A stretch of 64,000 bases of DNA from contig NC_065877.1 in the NCBI RefSeq assembly GCF_933775445.1, positions 2,542,001 to 2,606,000 on the forward strand. Reading direction: 5' to 3'. The translations under genes and the position numbers were made by a program. The notes under the pieces were generated by a model. The model was given only the letters and a program-made list of their open reading frames with translations. It did no database searches and was not told the DNA's origin. Below are positions 13,801 through 24,982 of this stretch, in pieces. This DNA comes from Argentina anserina. Its lineage: Eukaryota > Streptophyta > Magnoliopsida > Rosales > Rosaceae. The number at the start of each line of letters is the position of its first letter. The first letter of the stretch is position 1.

Positions 13801-14120
13801 ACATGAGTTCTAGGAGGCAAAGCACCAGGACCCGACCACTAACCACTAAAGCCATGGAAGCTCTTGCAAATGGCTACTTGAGTATTAAAACTAGACAAAA
13901 GAAAGTTGTTGGTATGAGAGAAGACTCATTGTCACGTTCGAGAAGGATGTCCCGCAAGGTTAGTAGCAGAGGCGAAGCAACTTCGAGCCCTCCTGATACT
14001 GTTGGTGAAATTGTGACTTCAAGGGAAGAAATGGAAGTCAATGAAGCTTGCAATGGTACAGAAGATACAGTTAGGAAGCCTCTCGATCAAATGGCAGATA
14101 AGTGGCTCACTAGCTACTAG
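10891..14120 (+). CDS. SANT/MYB-domain nuclear protein (937 aa, two coding exons)
   Basis: Exons 10891-11736 and 12153-14120 join in phase 0 (282 + 655 aa). The start is the ATG immediately after the 5'UTR acceptor. Residues about 183-235 form a SANT/MYB-like domain (RKLWSDAEADSFLLGLYIFG followed by KNFNQIKRFMERKS). It is preceded by a basic, likely nuclear-localising tract (RKKRKYHKRSRKR) near residues 120-135. A second conserved block spans the splice junction and continues to about residue 420 (RLSKARCTDIFWEAVWPRLL). The rest is Ser/Glu-rich and low complexity, with a duplicated FTVVDTSLV motif near 493 and 573. It matches the plant family related to Arabidopsis At1g09040/At1g09050/At2g47820 (from memory), annotated as arginine-glutamic acid dipeptide-repeat-like. 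A chromatin or transcription co-regulator role is inferred from SANT; no enzymatic domain is seen. Confidence 0.88.
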
Positions 14121-14704
14121 AGGATCTTTGAAGACTTGTGTCATCATGAAGCTTCCCCATAAGACTAAATCTTTTTGTTCGACTTGAAAAGTGGAATTCG
14201 ACGCTGTCAAATCAGTAATTGCAAGTCTTTCCCGATCGCATTAGGGTAAGTATAGATGTTCATGTTAGAAACTGTCAAAATTAGTTCAGTGATAGAGGGA
14301 ATACCGAGAAGAAGCATCTGTTTTAGTTATGTAGCAAGTTAAATAGTTTATACTGTACAAGTAATGCGGTCTCAGGTAACTACAGCCTCTTCTTATTTTG
14401 AGACTCTTCTTCTTTGTACTGGATCATATTATTGGTTTTATGGTATACTATCTTATCATATCATATCATCTCTTTGCTTAAACTACCTATACTATTTTCC
14501 CGTGCTCGTTTGGATGCCCTTTGTGCTTACTTGCTAGTTGCTACCGATCAAGTGCTGATAGAAAGCTATTATCACATTCATATTAGCAGAAAGAATATCT
14601 CGTAATGTCATCGTTACGTTGGTTTTTATTTACATCATTCTTGGAAGTCATAACGAAGCTCAGTAACTTGCTTTGGCATCTTTCTTCCTAGACATTATGA
14701 AGCA

Positions 14705-15125
14705 TAAGTTGCATGTAAAGATGGCACTCGGTTCTTAGTTTGGAAGTGGAGGTGTGTAGAGCTGGCTTACGTCTTGGGATTCACCAAGGTTGGTCTGAGA
14801 TTGACATTGAAAGCGATTCAGCCATCCTGATTGTTGCCCTTGCTAGTTCAGAGGTGAATTTTTCGGAGGTGAGTCATATTCTAGATGACAGTGAGCATTA
14901 TTTTTCTGTTTTTAGATCAGTTAAAATTCGACATATCTTCCGTAGAGCAAATGGTGTGGCGGATAGATTAGCTCACTTTCCTTGTAAGTCTAATATTGAT
15001 ATTGTTTGGTTAGATGACCCTTGCTATTATTCAGAACGTTCTCTACAAGGATATATATGGTGATGTTTATGTAGTACGGATGTTCGCTCCTCGTGTGAGG
15101 TTCATTTAAGTTGCATGTAAAGATG
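14705..15125 (+). mobile_element. 5'-truncated non-LTR retroposon fragment with 19-bp target duplication
   Basis: The 19-base sequence taagttgcatgtaaagatg occurs at 14705-14723 and again, exactly, at 15107-15125. Between the copies are 383 bases holding an RNase H-like ORF fragment. Long exact target duplications with 5' truncation are the hallmark of target-primed reverse transcription by LINEs. No poly(A) tract is visible at the right end, which is unusual, so a different insertion route or loss of the tail is possible. Confidence 0.6.
14740..15063 (+). pseudogene. RNase H-like (RVT_3-type) fragment from a plant LINE
   Basis: The frame encodes the C-terminal part of the RNase H domain common in plant non-LTR retrotransposons: a G..LG...GW..IDIESDSAIL stretch carrying an acidic active-site region, then a helix and strand pattern and the conserved RRANGVADRLAHF motif near the end. 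The first strands of RNase H, with the first catalytic Asp, are missing, and no reverse transcriptase lies upstream. The initial codon is therefore an artefact of truncation. It lies about 600 bases after the SANT gene stop and is very unlikely to be a functional gene. Confidence 0.7.
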
Positions 15126-18020
15126 TACTGTCCATTTGGTGAGAGAAACTGGGCCTGCCAATACATTGCTTGGTTGATCTGTTGGGCCAATTGCTATTAT
15201 AAGAGACATGGTTGAGCTGCCTGAGGTTACTCAAGCTATTCTCACTGGCCTGATAAAAGCTCATCAAATAGTGCATTGGAAAGGCACAACTGCACAAAAG
15301 ATCTTATTTTAAAAATATGAATCACAAATTCATACATGAATCTCCCAAGTTTAGAAATGGGAATCACTCTTTCGGGAGTTCAACTTGTTCCAGAAACAAG
15401 TTAACTATCCTGAGTGCCTGTTTCCTTTCGTGCCTTCATATTTGAGGCCATATATAATAAGTAATCGGACTGTACTCATATCCAATGTACGTACGTTCAT
15501 GACAATCAGGCAAAAAAGAAAAGAAAAAAGAACAAAAAAAATGTAGAACTACAAGATAGACTCGATCACAGGAGGCTGTTCATGACTGATTAATTAGCAA
15601 ACCAGCTTCAGTTGGTCCACAAACCCCATTCTCTTTTGTAGTTTCTTTTAAGAAAGTGAAGGATGAAGTGCCCTTTTCCCTGCAATCATGTAAATGTACA
15701 AATCCAAAATATATGGGCGCCAAAACCAAAATCAAATCCAGTTTTTTTAGTTGAATTTATGATTGAGGAAAATGAACAAATTTGTCAACATTTGAGTTGA
15801 AACTTGACAATACGAATTCGAAGGTATCATAATATTATCATATGCTTGTGGGATTTGCGAATCAGGAGATTCACAAGTGACCTTATCTGAATTTCTTAAC
15901 TATTATCATTTGTGTACTGAATTTCTTAAGTAATACCGATCCGGCAGGCAACATGTGATCGAGTGTGTGATGATTCCAAAAATCCAAAACCTTGTCACAT
16001 CTTTCTTTTATCTCCACTAACAGATGAACTTGTAGTACTAGTCAAACATTCTATTCGAGATAATTTACAGTATCGTATATGCTATTTTATATATAGTACG
16101 TACATGGACAGGATACGGTAGTGTGTTGATTGATATACGATCTTGATCTTGTTATTGTTTGAGACAAAAACTAAGAAGTGATTACTAGTTATTAACAGTA
16201 CACATAATTATTTATGAATGGTCGAAATCAAACTGTTTCCTCCTTATCTTTGAATTAAACTTTTTCTACTTTGTAATTCGATCATCTTATAGTGAGACAA
16301 CAAAATCTAGTAGTCTGTTTTGAAAGTAGCTTTGCAACTACATTGTCGATCCCCATACCAGAAAAGAAAAAAAGGCCAGAAAAAAGGAGATCGATTTTTA
16401 CTTTGTGTGGGAAAAAGTTTAATGCTTAGCTAGCTAGCTAGATATCCAGTCAAAGCCTCATCGATCGATCCCCAGTTCCTACATGACTAGTGTATTTACT
16501 ATTGATGATGATCTTGTCAGTCTTGTGCATATCTCGAATTACAGATCCATTCGATCTAGCTTGAAACTTCTGAAGCAGCGACTAATTGATCAAATGGTTG
16601 GTACTGACTAGGAGTGCTGATGGATTAGTATTTAGTAGTTTAGTTAACGATCGACATGTATGGATCTTTTCACATTTCATCTTTGGTAAAATTACGTCCG
16701 TACTATATATATTCAACCCTTTTGTTTAAATGATTGTTGATGATGAACAATCTTGACATGAAGGATGATCGATGGAGCTCAAAAGACAAAAGTATAAGGC
16801 ATGATTAATCCCTCGATCATTGCCCTTGTTTTCTTTCTGTGTATATCAGTTGGTACTTGATAGGTACCATTTCATTTTCTTGGGTCGACTGCGTTAATTT
16901 CCTTTTTGAATCATTAGTTCATTACCTATCATATATAGAAAACCAGCACTAAGTACGTATCAAATAAATTAACTTAATCAATATCGATATTACGACATGA
17001 TTAATTAACTCTCTCTCTCTCCCTCTCTCTCTCTCTCTCAACCAGATTATATATTAGATTACAAATATATGCGCGTACGACAAATAGAAGATCAAACTAC
17101 GTTATAATTAGCCAATTAGGTTAACGACAAACACATGTAGCTAGCTAGCTAGCGACATGCATTCATGTATGCACAGCCAGCACAGGATATACATATCAAC
17201 TAACTCATGCAAATAGGAATTATATCAATCGAAGGATTTTGTGAACTTTGTTTCATAACAGTGGATTCACAACACAAAGAAACAAGCAGAAAAAATCAAA
17301 GTGATCGAATAGTAATACCTATTCAGTACGATGGTAAAACGAACTGCTGAAACGTACTGCCTATAATATTGACATGCATGCAGACCTGTGGAACCCTAAA
17401 TATGAAGCAAAAGTAATATACAGAAGCAAATGCAGACTTTTATCATATGACCTGCTCCCTCGAGCCTTGATTTCCAGACTGTGTACTAATCTCTACGTGC
17501 TGTACGTATCACAAATCGAGACTCACATGCATCTTTCAAGTTTTGAAATGTAGATACACTGAGATCTATTCAATTCTATAGTAGTTTTTCGTAACTATGA
17601 ATGGAATCTCAAGTTTTTCGTAACTGTAAAGGATTAAAAGGATGATCCTATTCTAAATTTATTAGATCTAAAAGAGAGATAATATATACATGATGCACTC
17701 CTAAATTACAGAAACTATGTGTGAATTGATAGAAAACAAGGCCTCCAAAAATTCTAATAAATTTTATGTCGGTCGATCGGCTCTTCATAATATATATCAA
17801 GGATTGCCTGCTAGCTAGGTCATTTCACAAATAGGAGAATATTTCCTTTGCCTACCCTAGATATAGCTCATTGACTACTTCAAACATTAGGAATGGATTG
17901 CCGAATTTCAATTATTGTGTCAAATTGCAACATTTCAAATTATCTCATACATAGCTACTAGCTAGGCTTCAACTTTCTAACGAAACATCATTTCTCTTCG
18001 CACAATGAAAAAATAATTCA
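15126..18020. other. AT-rich intergenic region, no supportable gene
   Basis: Nothing coding is recognisable. The stretch holds several short gctagcta-type repeats (about 16429-16443 and 17136-17155), a CT microsatellite at 17009-17039, and many gatcgatc-like motifs. I found no LTRs, inverted repeats or RNA genes. Confidence 0.5.
17009..17039. repeat. CT dinucleotide microsatellite
   Basis: 31 bases of CT repeats interrupted once by CCC near 17021. Likely length-polymorphic. Confidence 0.9.
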
Positions 18021-18144
18021 ATGCAACCAATGAGTCACGGTTCCGTTCCGATTCTGTTGATGGGATTGCAGATCTGGTTGATCTGATTTGTGTGCATCTT
18101 CCGGAGACACACAGGCGGCGGCTGTATCTGATCTTGGCTTGACG

Positions 18145-18310
18145 GTGGTGGTTTGGGTTTGTTTGATGGTGGTTGATAGTGGCTTGTCTTGAGATGGGTT
18201 TTGGAAGGAGGCTACTTTGGCTTTCTTGTGGTGGTTTGGGTTTGTTTGATGGTGGTTGATAGTGGCTTGTCTTGAGATGGGTTTTTGAAGGAGGCTACTT
18301 TGGCTTTCTT
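18145..18310. repeat. Two tandem copies of an 83-bp unit
   Basis: The unit beginning gtggtggtttgggtttg at 18145 recurs at 18228 with a period of 83 bases and nearly no differences (one in the ttttggaagg / tttttgaagg region). It lies inside the non-LTR retroposon remnant, so it is either a feature of that family's 3' region or a local duplication. Confidence 0.8.
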
Positions 18311-18443
18311 GTTTTTCCTTGCAGGTTGAGTAATCGCATTCGGGGTTCTCCTTGGGTGTTTTGCTTGGAGTTCGTCTCCGTGTCTTCCGCGCTTCTGTTG
18401 TTGGAAGTGGTGGGCGTTCTAGTTGCTTTGGGGGCTCGGTGAC

Positions 18444-18644
18444 TGTTATCGTGAGTTAGGAGCTGGAACAGTTGTGTTGAAGAGCTGGTAAAGCATAAGC
18501 ATGGTAGTGCTAACAGCTAGATTTAATCATTAGGATTAGTGCTATACAACAACACAATATTCTCCGATCTGTCTTATAAATAGATAGCTTAGCTTGTATC
18601 AATTCAACCAATTAATAACAATCAATATAGCAACTTATTCTACT
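18444..18644 (+). repeat. 5' LTR of the copia element
   Basis: Begins TGTTATCGTGAG and ends TTATTCTACT. The end is set by the adjacent primer-binding site and by the GTGAC target duplication. The terminus TG...CT departs from the usual TG...CA. A TATA-like ataaatagata lies near 18576. It matches the 3' LTR except for eight transitions. Confidence 0.93.
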
Positions 18645-18657
18645 TGGCATCAGAGCC
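18645..18657 (+). other. Primer-binding site (initiator Met tRNA type)
   Basis: tggcatcagagcc directly follows the 5' LTR. It matches the usual plant copia PBS tggtatcagagcc except for one T to C change. Confidence 0.85.
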
Positions 18658-19209
18658 AATCTTTTCTATTTTCTGATTTTTGGGTTCATATTCTTACCTT
18701 TTAGAACCGGCAGTGTTCTTGCAGCAGCGCCCTCCTCTATCCTCGTCGGAATCATCCGACGACGTCGGCACTCTGTGGCGCGTCCAACTGCTCGTCACTC
18801 TCTGCCTCCAGCGCCGCTTCGTCCTCTGCCTCCGCCTCCAAGCGCTACATCACCGGCCCGCATCAAGCTCTCCACCGCACCAATTTCCGGCTCCACCTCA
18901 CCGGCCCGAGCTCTCCATCCGATCGAATTGGGCAAAGGCAGAAGCAAGAGGAGTTTGGAAAATTTTTCGGAGAGGTTTGGGATTGTTTCGGTGATTCAAA
19001 CCTAAATACCACCCGGGTCTTTTTCAACCCGCCCCGGCCCAGAAACTTTTTGACCCGGCCCGATCATAGCCGACCCGACCCGGACAGATTTGACCCGGAT
19101 CCGATTTGATCCGACCCGCCCCGGCCCAAATTGGATTGGTTCATATCTTTGTTCTTTTTTTGGTGTTTCCGCTGTATAATCTCTGATCTTTGATTTCTCT
19201 TTTTTTCAA

Positions 19210-22200
19210 ATGGTTTTCGGAGATGACGTTGAGAGTTTTCGGAACAATGATGTTTCGAACTTTGAAGTCTCTGTTAAAAGTTCTGACAGTGGTTCATTTG
19301 GAGGAACTAAACTCAATGAGACCAATTTCCGTAAATGGAAGAGAATTATGGCAGCTCATCTTCGAGGAATGAACAAGATGGGGCATGTAACCGGAGTAAC
19401 TACAGCTCCAAGTGCAGATGATATTGTTGCCTACACTAAGTGGGACGACGATGATGGTCTTGTCATGTCTGTCTTGTGGAAAGCTATGAATGAAGAAATA
19501 GTTGATCTGGTAGAGTCATGTGACACTGCGCAGGCGATATGGAGGACACTCGAAGGCTTATATACTAATGACTCTGATTTTATACAGGTTCATGAGTTAA
19601 TGTGCACAGCTTTGGCGATGCAACAGGATGGACAATCGGTGGCGCAATATTTCACCAAACTAAAAAATATTTGGGCTGAGATTGATGTGAAACGTCCTTG
19701 CATGATCAAGAATCCAGAGGATATTGTCTGGTACCAACAAGAAAATGAGCTTGAGCGTGTTCATCATTTCCTGAAAGGTCTTGATGCAAAACATAACACT
19801 GCAAAAGGGGAATTACTTAGAAAGACCGAACCCCCTAGCCTGATTGCAGCTTTCACATATATCCGAAAGGATGAGTCTCAACAGGAGAGTCTTCATCAGA
19901 CACACGTTGAAGTTTCCAGCCTTATTGTTCGTGCTAGATCTCCAGCACCGCCCCTTCAGCAGGCACCTTCCGCTCCACTTCATCAGCAAGGACCACCACC
20001 CGGCTTCGGGAATCAGCCCCGTCCTCCTTGCTCTTATTGTCATGATACTAACCATGCTCGTGCGACCTATTGGAAGCTGTATCCACACCTTAGGCCTAAG
20101 AAATCCAATTATCGTCCCAAGGCGAAAGCAGCTATTCAATTCATACAAGAACCAGATATCTATGATGTGGTTGGACATGATCATCATACAACCGGAGGAG
20201 TAGTGCCTACTGCATCCATCGCTGGTCGTGGTAAAATTGGTATGGCTTTAAATATTTCTAACTTTGTTGGTTTTGATACATGGATTATTGATTCTGGTGC
20301 GTCTGATCATATGACTTATGACAAATCTTATTTTTCCATATTATCTCCTCCACCAGTACCATATGTTACTAATGCTAATGGTGAAGCCTTTCCCGTCATA
20401 GGGAAAGGATCGGTTCGTCTTACTCCCACAATAGAGCTTCATAATGTGCTATATGTCCCTGCTTTATCTCATCATTTGATATCTGTTCCTCAATTGAACA
20501 CTGACGCTAAATGTTCTGTGACATTTTTTCCTATGTATGCGATCTTTCAGGATCTTCTCACCGGGGAGTTAATTGGTCGGGGGTATCTGAGGGGCAGGTT
20601 GTTTCATCTGGATCAGACATATGCGGGGGAAAAACCAGGGGCACCATCTCGAACCGCTTTAATCTCCACTTCTGACAAGTTAAGTGAAGTTTGGTTATGG
20701 CATCGTCGCTTAGGGCATCCATCTTTTAGTGTTATGAAACAATCCATGCCTACTTTGTTTATTAGTGTCGATGCGTCTTCTTTACGTTGTGAGACATGTG
20801 TTTTGGGTAAGAGTTATCGTTCTACTTATTCCCCTAGTCATTCTAATAAATGTATTCTTCCTTTTGAATTAATTCATTCTGATGTTTGGGGGCCCTTCAA
20901 AGAGTTTACTGTGTCAGGGATGCGGTATTATGTGTCATTTATTGATGATTGCACCCGTCTTTCGTGGATTGTTCTCCTCAAAACTAAAGATGAAGTTTTT
21001 CCGGCTTTTCAAGCCTTCTATACCAATGTTCAAACACAGTATAATGCCACAATTAGAGTTCTTCGTTCTGACAATGGGGGGGGGAATATGTGAATCATGT
21101 CTTTCAGGAGTTATTTAACACACACGGAATTGTTCATCAAACAACGTGTCCTTACACACCTGAGCAGAATGGAGTTTCTGAAAGAAAAAATCGGCATTTA
21201 CTTGATATGGCTCGGTGTATTCTTTTTAGTGCCCATATGCCTAAGTACCTTTGGGGTGATGCTGTCCTCACTTCCGCCCATCTCATTAATCGTCTCCCCT
21301 CTCGTGTCCTTCAGGGGAAAGTTCCATATGAGGTGCTTGCATCTCATGTCTCATTACCCTCTTTTCATAATCTTCATGCCCGTGTTTTCGGTTGTGTTGC
21401 TTTTGTCCATCTTCCAAAACATCACCGGTCTAAATTAGATGCCCGGGCAGTTAAATGTGTGTTCGTTGGGTATGGAGGACATCAGAAAGGGTACCGCTGC
21501 TATCATCCACCTATCAGGAAGTACTATGTCACTATGGATGTTACTTTCTTTGAGGACATGAGCTATTTTGCCTCTTCTGATACTGCTCTTCAGGGGGAGA
21601 ATTCATATTTTTAAGCGCTGTATCCTGGAGAGAGGGAGACAAGTAAGCCAGTGGATATAGTGACAGGTTCTATTGAGATTACCAATGTGTCAGCTACACA
21701 TGCACCACCGGATGAATCCGACAGTGAAGTCACTCCAGAGATTCAGGAACCAGAAGCTGACAGCACAAAAGCCCCTCATGTCTCCCCTACTGTTGTTTAT
21801 ACCCCTGACCAACGTTCCCCTGGTACAGAAGATCACTCACCTGAGGTTAGTCATTCTATTGGGGCTAATACTAGTGAAGCTAATAATAGAAAATATGTCT
21901 TGCCAAATAGGTCTAATCGAGGTCAGTCACCAAGAAAATATGAACCTACCCTTCAGGCTAAAGCTAAGTACCCTGTGGCAAATTTTATGTCTACCAAAAG
22001 ATTGTCTAAGTCATATGAATCATTTGTGAATCAAATTTCTACTGTATCAATACCTAACAAAGTGCAGGATGCATTGGGAGATACAAAATGGATGAAAGCG
22101 ATGGAGGAAGAGATGGAAGCATTACAGAAGAACAACACTTGGGAGCTTGTACCTCCACCATATGGCAAGAAGACCGTGGGATGTCGTTGGGTGTTTATAG

Positions 22201-23591
22201 TGAAACATAATCCAGATGGATCAGTAAGCCGATATAAAGCACGCCTAGTAGCAAAATGGTTCACCCAAACATATGGCATAGACTATGATGAGACATTTGC
22301 ACCGGTTGCAAAGATGAATACTATTCGGGTATTGCTCTCTTTTGCTGCTATCTTAAATTGGCCACTTAAACAGTTTGATGTTAAAAATGCATTCCTTCAT
22401 GGAGAACTTACAGAGGAAGTATATATGGATCTTCCTCCTGGTTATGTGGCAGCTTCTCCAGACAACTTTGTATGCAAATTGAGAAAATCTTTGTATGGTC
22501 TTAAACAGTCTCCTCGTGCTTGGTTTGGAAGATTTTCACAATTCATGAGGAAAATTGGCTGCATGCAGAGTAATTCAGACCACACATTATTTTTCAAACA
22601 CCAACAAGGGAATGTAACAGCCCTAATCATATATGTTGACGATATGGTAGTTACTGGTAATGATACTATTGAGGTGGACAGATTACAAAAGCAGCTAGCC
22701 ACAGAGTTTGAGATGAAGGACCTAGGTACACTCAAGTACTTCTTGGGCATTGAGGTAGCACGAAGAAGTGATGGTATCTATCTGTGTCAAAGGAAGTACA
22801 TCGTTGATCTACTAACAGAGACAGGTATGTTAGATTGCACTCCAATTGATACTCCTATTGAGCAGAACCATCGGTTAGCAGAGTACCCAGATCAAGTGCC
22901 CATTGACAAGACTCGTTATCAAAGGCTAGTCGGACGCCTGATTTATTTGTCACATACCAGGCCAGATGTTGCGTATGCAGTAAGTGTAGTGAGTCAGTTC
23001 ATGCATAATCCGAGTGTAGATCACATGGATGCTGTTGTGAGGATTTTGAGGTACTTGAAGTCAGCTTCAGGGAGAGGAGTAATGTTTTCTAACCACAACA
23101 ATATCCTTGAGATTTATGGCTTCACAGATGCAGACTGGGCTGGAAATATTACAGATCGGAGGTCCACATCAGGGTACTTTACCTTTGTTGGAGGTAATCT
23201 TGTTACGTGGAGGAGTAAGAAACAAAATGTGGTAGTTCGATCTAGTGCTGAAACAGAATACAGAGGTATGGCTCAGGGAGTGTGCGAGTTGTTATGGCTT
23301 AGGAATTTGCTACAAGATTTGGGTGTTAAACCTAAGTGTGCTATACAGTTGTACTGTGACAACAAGGCAGCTATTGATATTTCACAGAATCTTGTGCAGC
23401 ATGATCGTACAAAACATGTAGAGGTTGATCGCCACTTTATAAAGGAGAAGCTAGATGCTAAGATCATATGTTTTCCGTTTGTTCCTACAGAAGAGCAACT
23501 TGCAGATATACTCACAAAAGGAGTGTCTAAGAAGGTCTTTTATGACTCACTTAGCAAGTTGGGCATGGTTGATATGTATGCGCCAACTTGA
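19210..23591 (+). pseudogene. copia gag-pol polyprotein, broken by one frameshift and one stop
   Basis: Open segments: 19210-21093; then, after a one-base expansion in a G run at about 21075-21083, a segment through 21614; then, after an in-frame TAA at 21612-21614, the same frame to 23591. Domains in order: copia-type gag; a zinc knuckle that reads CSYCHDTNHARATY, with Tyr where the last Cys is expected; aspartic protease WIIDSGASDHMT; GAG-pre-integrase with LWHRRLGHPS; integrase core with VWGPF and SDNGG at the frameshift; reverse transcriptase with GCRWVF, FDVKNAFLHG and YVDDM; RNase H with TDADWAG and SSAETEYR. VAKWFTQ replaces the usual VAKGFTQ. The protein would not be made whole without recoding, so this copy is defective. 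Confidence 0.93.
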
Positions 23592-23598
23592 GGGGGAG
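23590..23598 (+). other. Polypurine tract of the copia element
   Basis: gagggggag immediately precedes the 3' LTR start TGTTATCG, as expected for plus-strand priming. Confidence 0.85.
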
Positions 23599-23799
23599 TG
23601 TTATCGTGAGTTAGGAGCTGGAACGGCTGTGTTGAAGAGCTGGTAAAGCATAAGCATGGTAGTGCTAACAGCTAGATTTAATCATTAGGATTAGTGTTAT
23701 ACAACAACACAATATTCTCCAATTTGTCCTATAAATAGATAGCTTAGCTTGTATCAATTCAACCAATCAATAACAATCAATATAACAACTTATTCTACT
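23599..23799 (+). repeat. 3' LTR of the copia element
   Basis: 201 bases with the same ends as the 5' LTR, followed by target duplication GTGAC at 23800-23804. Eight differences from the 5' LTR, all transitions. Confidence 0.93.
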
Positions 23800-24289
23800 G
23801 TGACGACCACTCTTTTCCATTGGAGGTCGCGGCTTGTACCACTTTGTGTGGTTTATCCTTGTCCTTCCTTGCGCCTTTCTTGATTGAGCTAGTTCCGAGT
23901 TTGGATCATCAGAGGTTTCGGTAAAAGACTTTTGTTGCCGAAAATCTCATTCTTGAGTTCAAACTGCACTGTTGGTTTTAGTCATGTTCTTGTGTTTTTT
24001 GTTCTTATCCTTTCATGTTTTTATTTCTTTAGCTTAGTCATGTCTTTACATATTTCCCACCTGAAAATTTGGCGGACTAATCATTCATGTTGGATTTTGT
24101 CCCAAACTCGTTGTACTTCCTCTTAAGTGAATGAAGTAATCTTTGATTAAAAAAAATGCAACCATTGAGTTGTACGTTCTCTATGGTCTCTTATAAAAAA
24201 AACTTCAAAATCGTAAAGAAATCTCGCCATCCTGCACAATATCGTTTATTGTTTAATTGATACACTTTACATGCAACCTAATAAAATTA

Positions 24290-24974
24290 GGATGCGGTTA
24301 TTGCCACCCCACTATATACTTTGTTTAACATCTCTACTCATTTCATCCCACATTTAAATTTAACATTAAATTTGCTCATTTCACCAACTTATTTTTTCAA
24401 AATTGTCCTTAGATGACATATCAAATTGAAAAAGATAATTTTTAGAGACAATCTTTCAATTAATTTACAGCAATATAAAATGAATGATACAGTTTTCAAA
24501 TAGAATTATAATCTGATTCATATATTTCTTTCTTAGTTATATGTTATTTTTAATTTATTCTAAAAAAATTTAAGTGTTTATCTAATATAAATGCCAAAAA
24601 AATCATAGATGATCAACTTTGAGCAATGAAAAAAGATTGATTTTGGTGTTAAAATTTTTATCTGTGATATTCACCAAGTATTATAAAAATGATATTAAGT
24701 TAACAGTAATGATTTATGATTTGAATAATGAATATCAAATAGCAAAGATGAAAATTTTCAAAGAATAAGAGAGAAATGTTTTTAGATTGGGTGGAAAAGA
24801 TTAATATTTCATGACAAATTAAGTCTTTTTTGTATACATATAATTAATTGATTATGTATTTTAAAAAAATAGTATATTTAATAGTCATTTTACACTTGTG
24901 TAATATAGTTTTTCAGTAATTAAAATCTTTGTGGGGTGAACAAAATAATTAGTGGGATACTAATAACCGCATCC
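24290..24974. mobile_element. Non-autonomous inverted-repeat DNA transposon (685 bp) with 8-bp target duplication
   Basis: Terminal inverted repeats of about 25 bases (24290-24314 and 24950-24974) start GGATGCGGTTATT and match at 21 of 25 positions. The 8-base TAAAATTA flanks both sides (24282-24289 and 24975-24982). An 8-bp duplication points to the hAT superfamily. No transposase ORF lies inside; the interior is AT-rich. Shifting the TIR start by one base (AGGATGC) would shorten the duplication to 6 bases, so the superfamily is not fixed. Confidence 0.8.
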
Positions 24975-24982
24975 TAAAATTA

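Larger units (their letters stand above)
18444..23799 (+). mobile_element. Ty1/copia LTR retrotransposon, nearly intact (5356 bp)
   Basis: Two 201-bp LTRs (18444-18644 and 23599-23799) flank an internal region with a tRNA-iMet-type primer-binding site, gag, protease, integrase, reverse transcriptase and RNase H in copia order, then a polypurine tract just before the 3' LTR. A 5-bp target duplication GTGAC flanks it (18439-18443 and 23800-23804). The LTRs differ at 8 of 201 positions. The coding region has one frameshift and one in-frame stop, so this copy is non-autonomous. It sits inside an older non-LTR retroposon. A 5' leader of about 550 bases with GACCCG-rich sequence (about 19010-19130) separates the PBS from gag. 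Confidence 0.95.
18021..24170 (+). mobile_element. Old non-LTR retroposon remnant, interrupted by a copia element
   Basis: The 15-base site atgcaaccaatgagt at 18021-18035 reappears with one change (atgcaaccattgagt) at 24156-24170, directly after an A-rich tail (ttgattaaaaaaaatg). Removing the nested copia element (18444-23799) and one copy of its GTGAC target leaves about 760 bases of inserted sequence. This contains an 83-base tandem duplication and T-rich 3'UTR-like sequence ending in A. Target duplication plus A-tail indicates a 5'-truncated LINE or LINE-mobilised transcript. I recognise no ORF in it, so the source family is undetermined. Confidence 0.65.

Noticed and set aside
18145..18310. 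83-bp tandem repeat considered as a minisatellite or CRISPR-like array
   Set aside because: Only two head-to-tail copies without spacers, inside a retroposon remnant.
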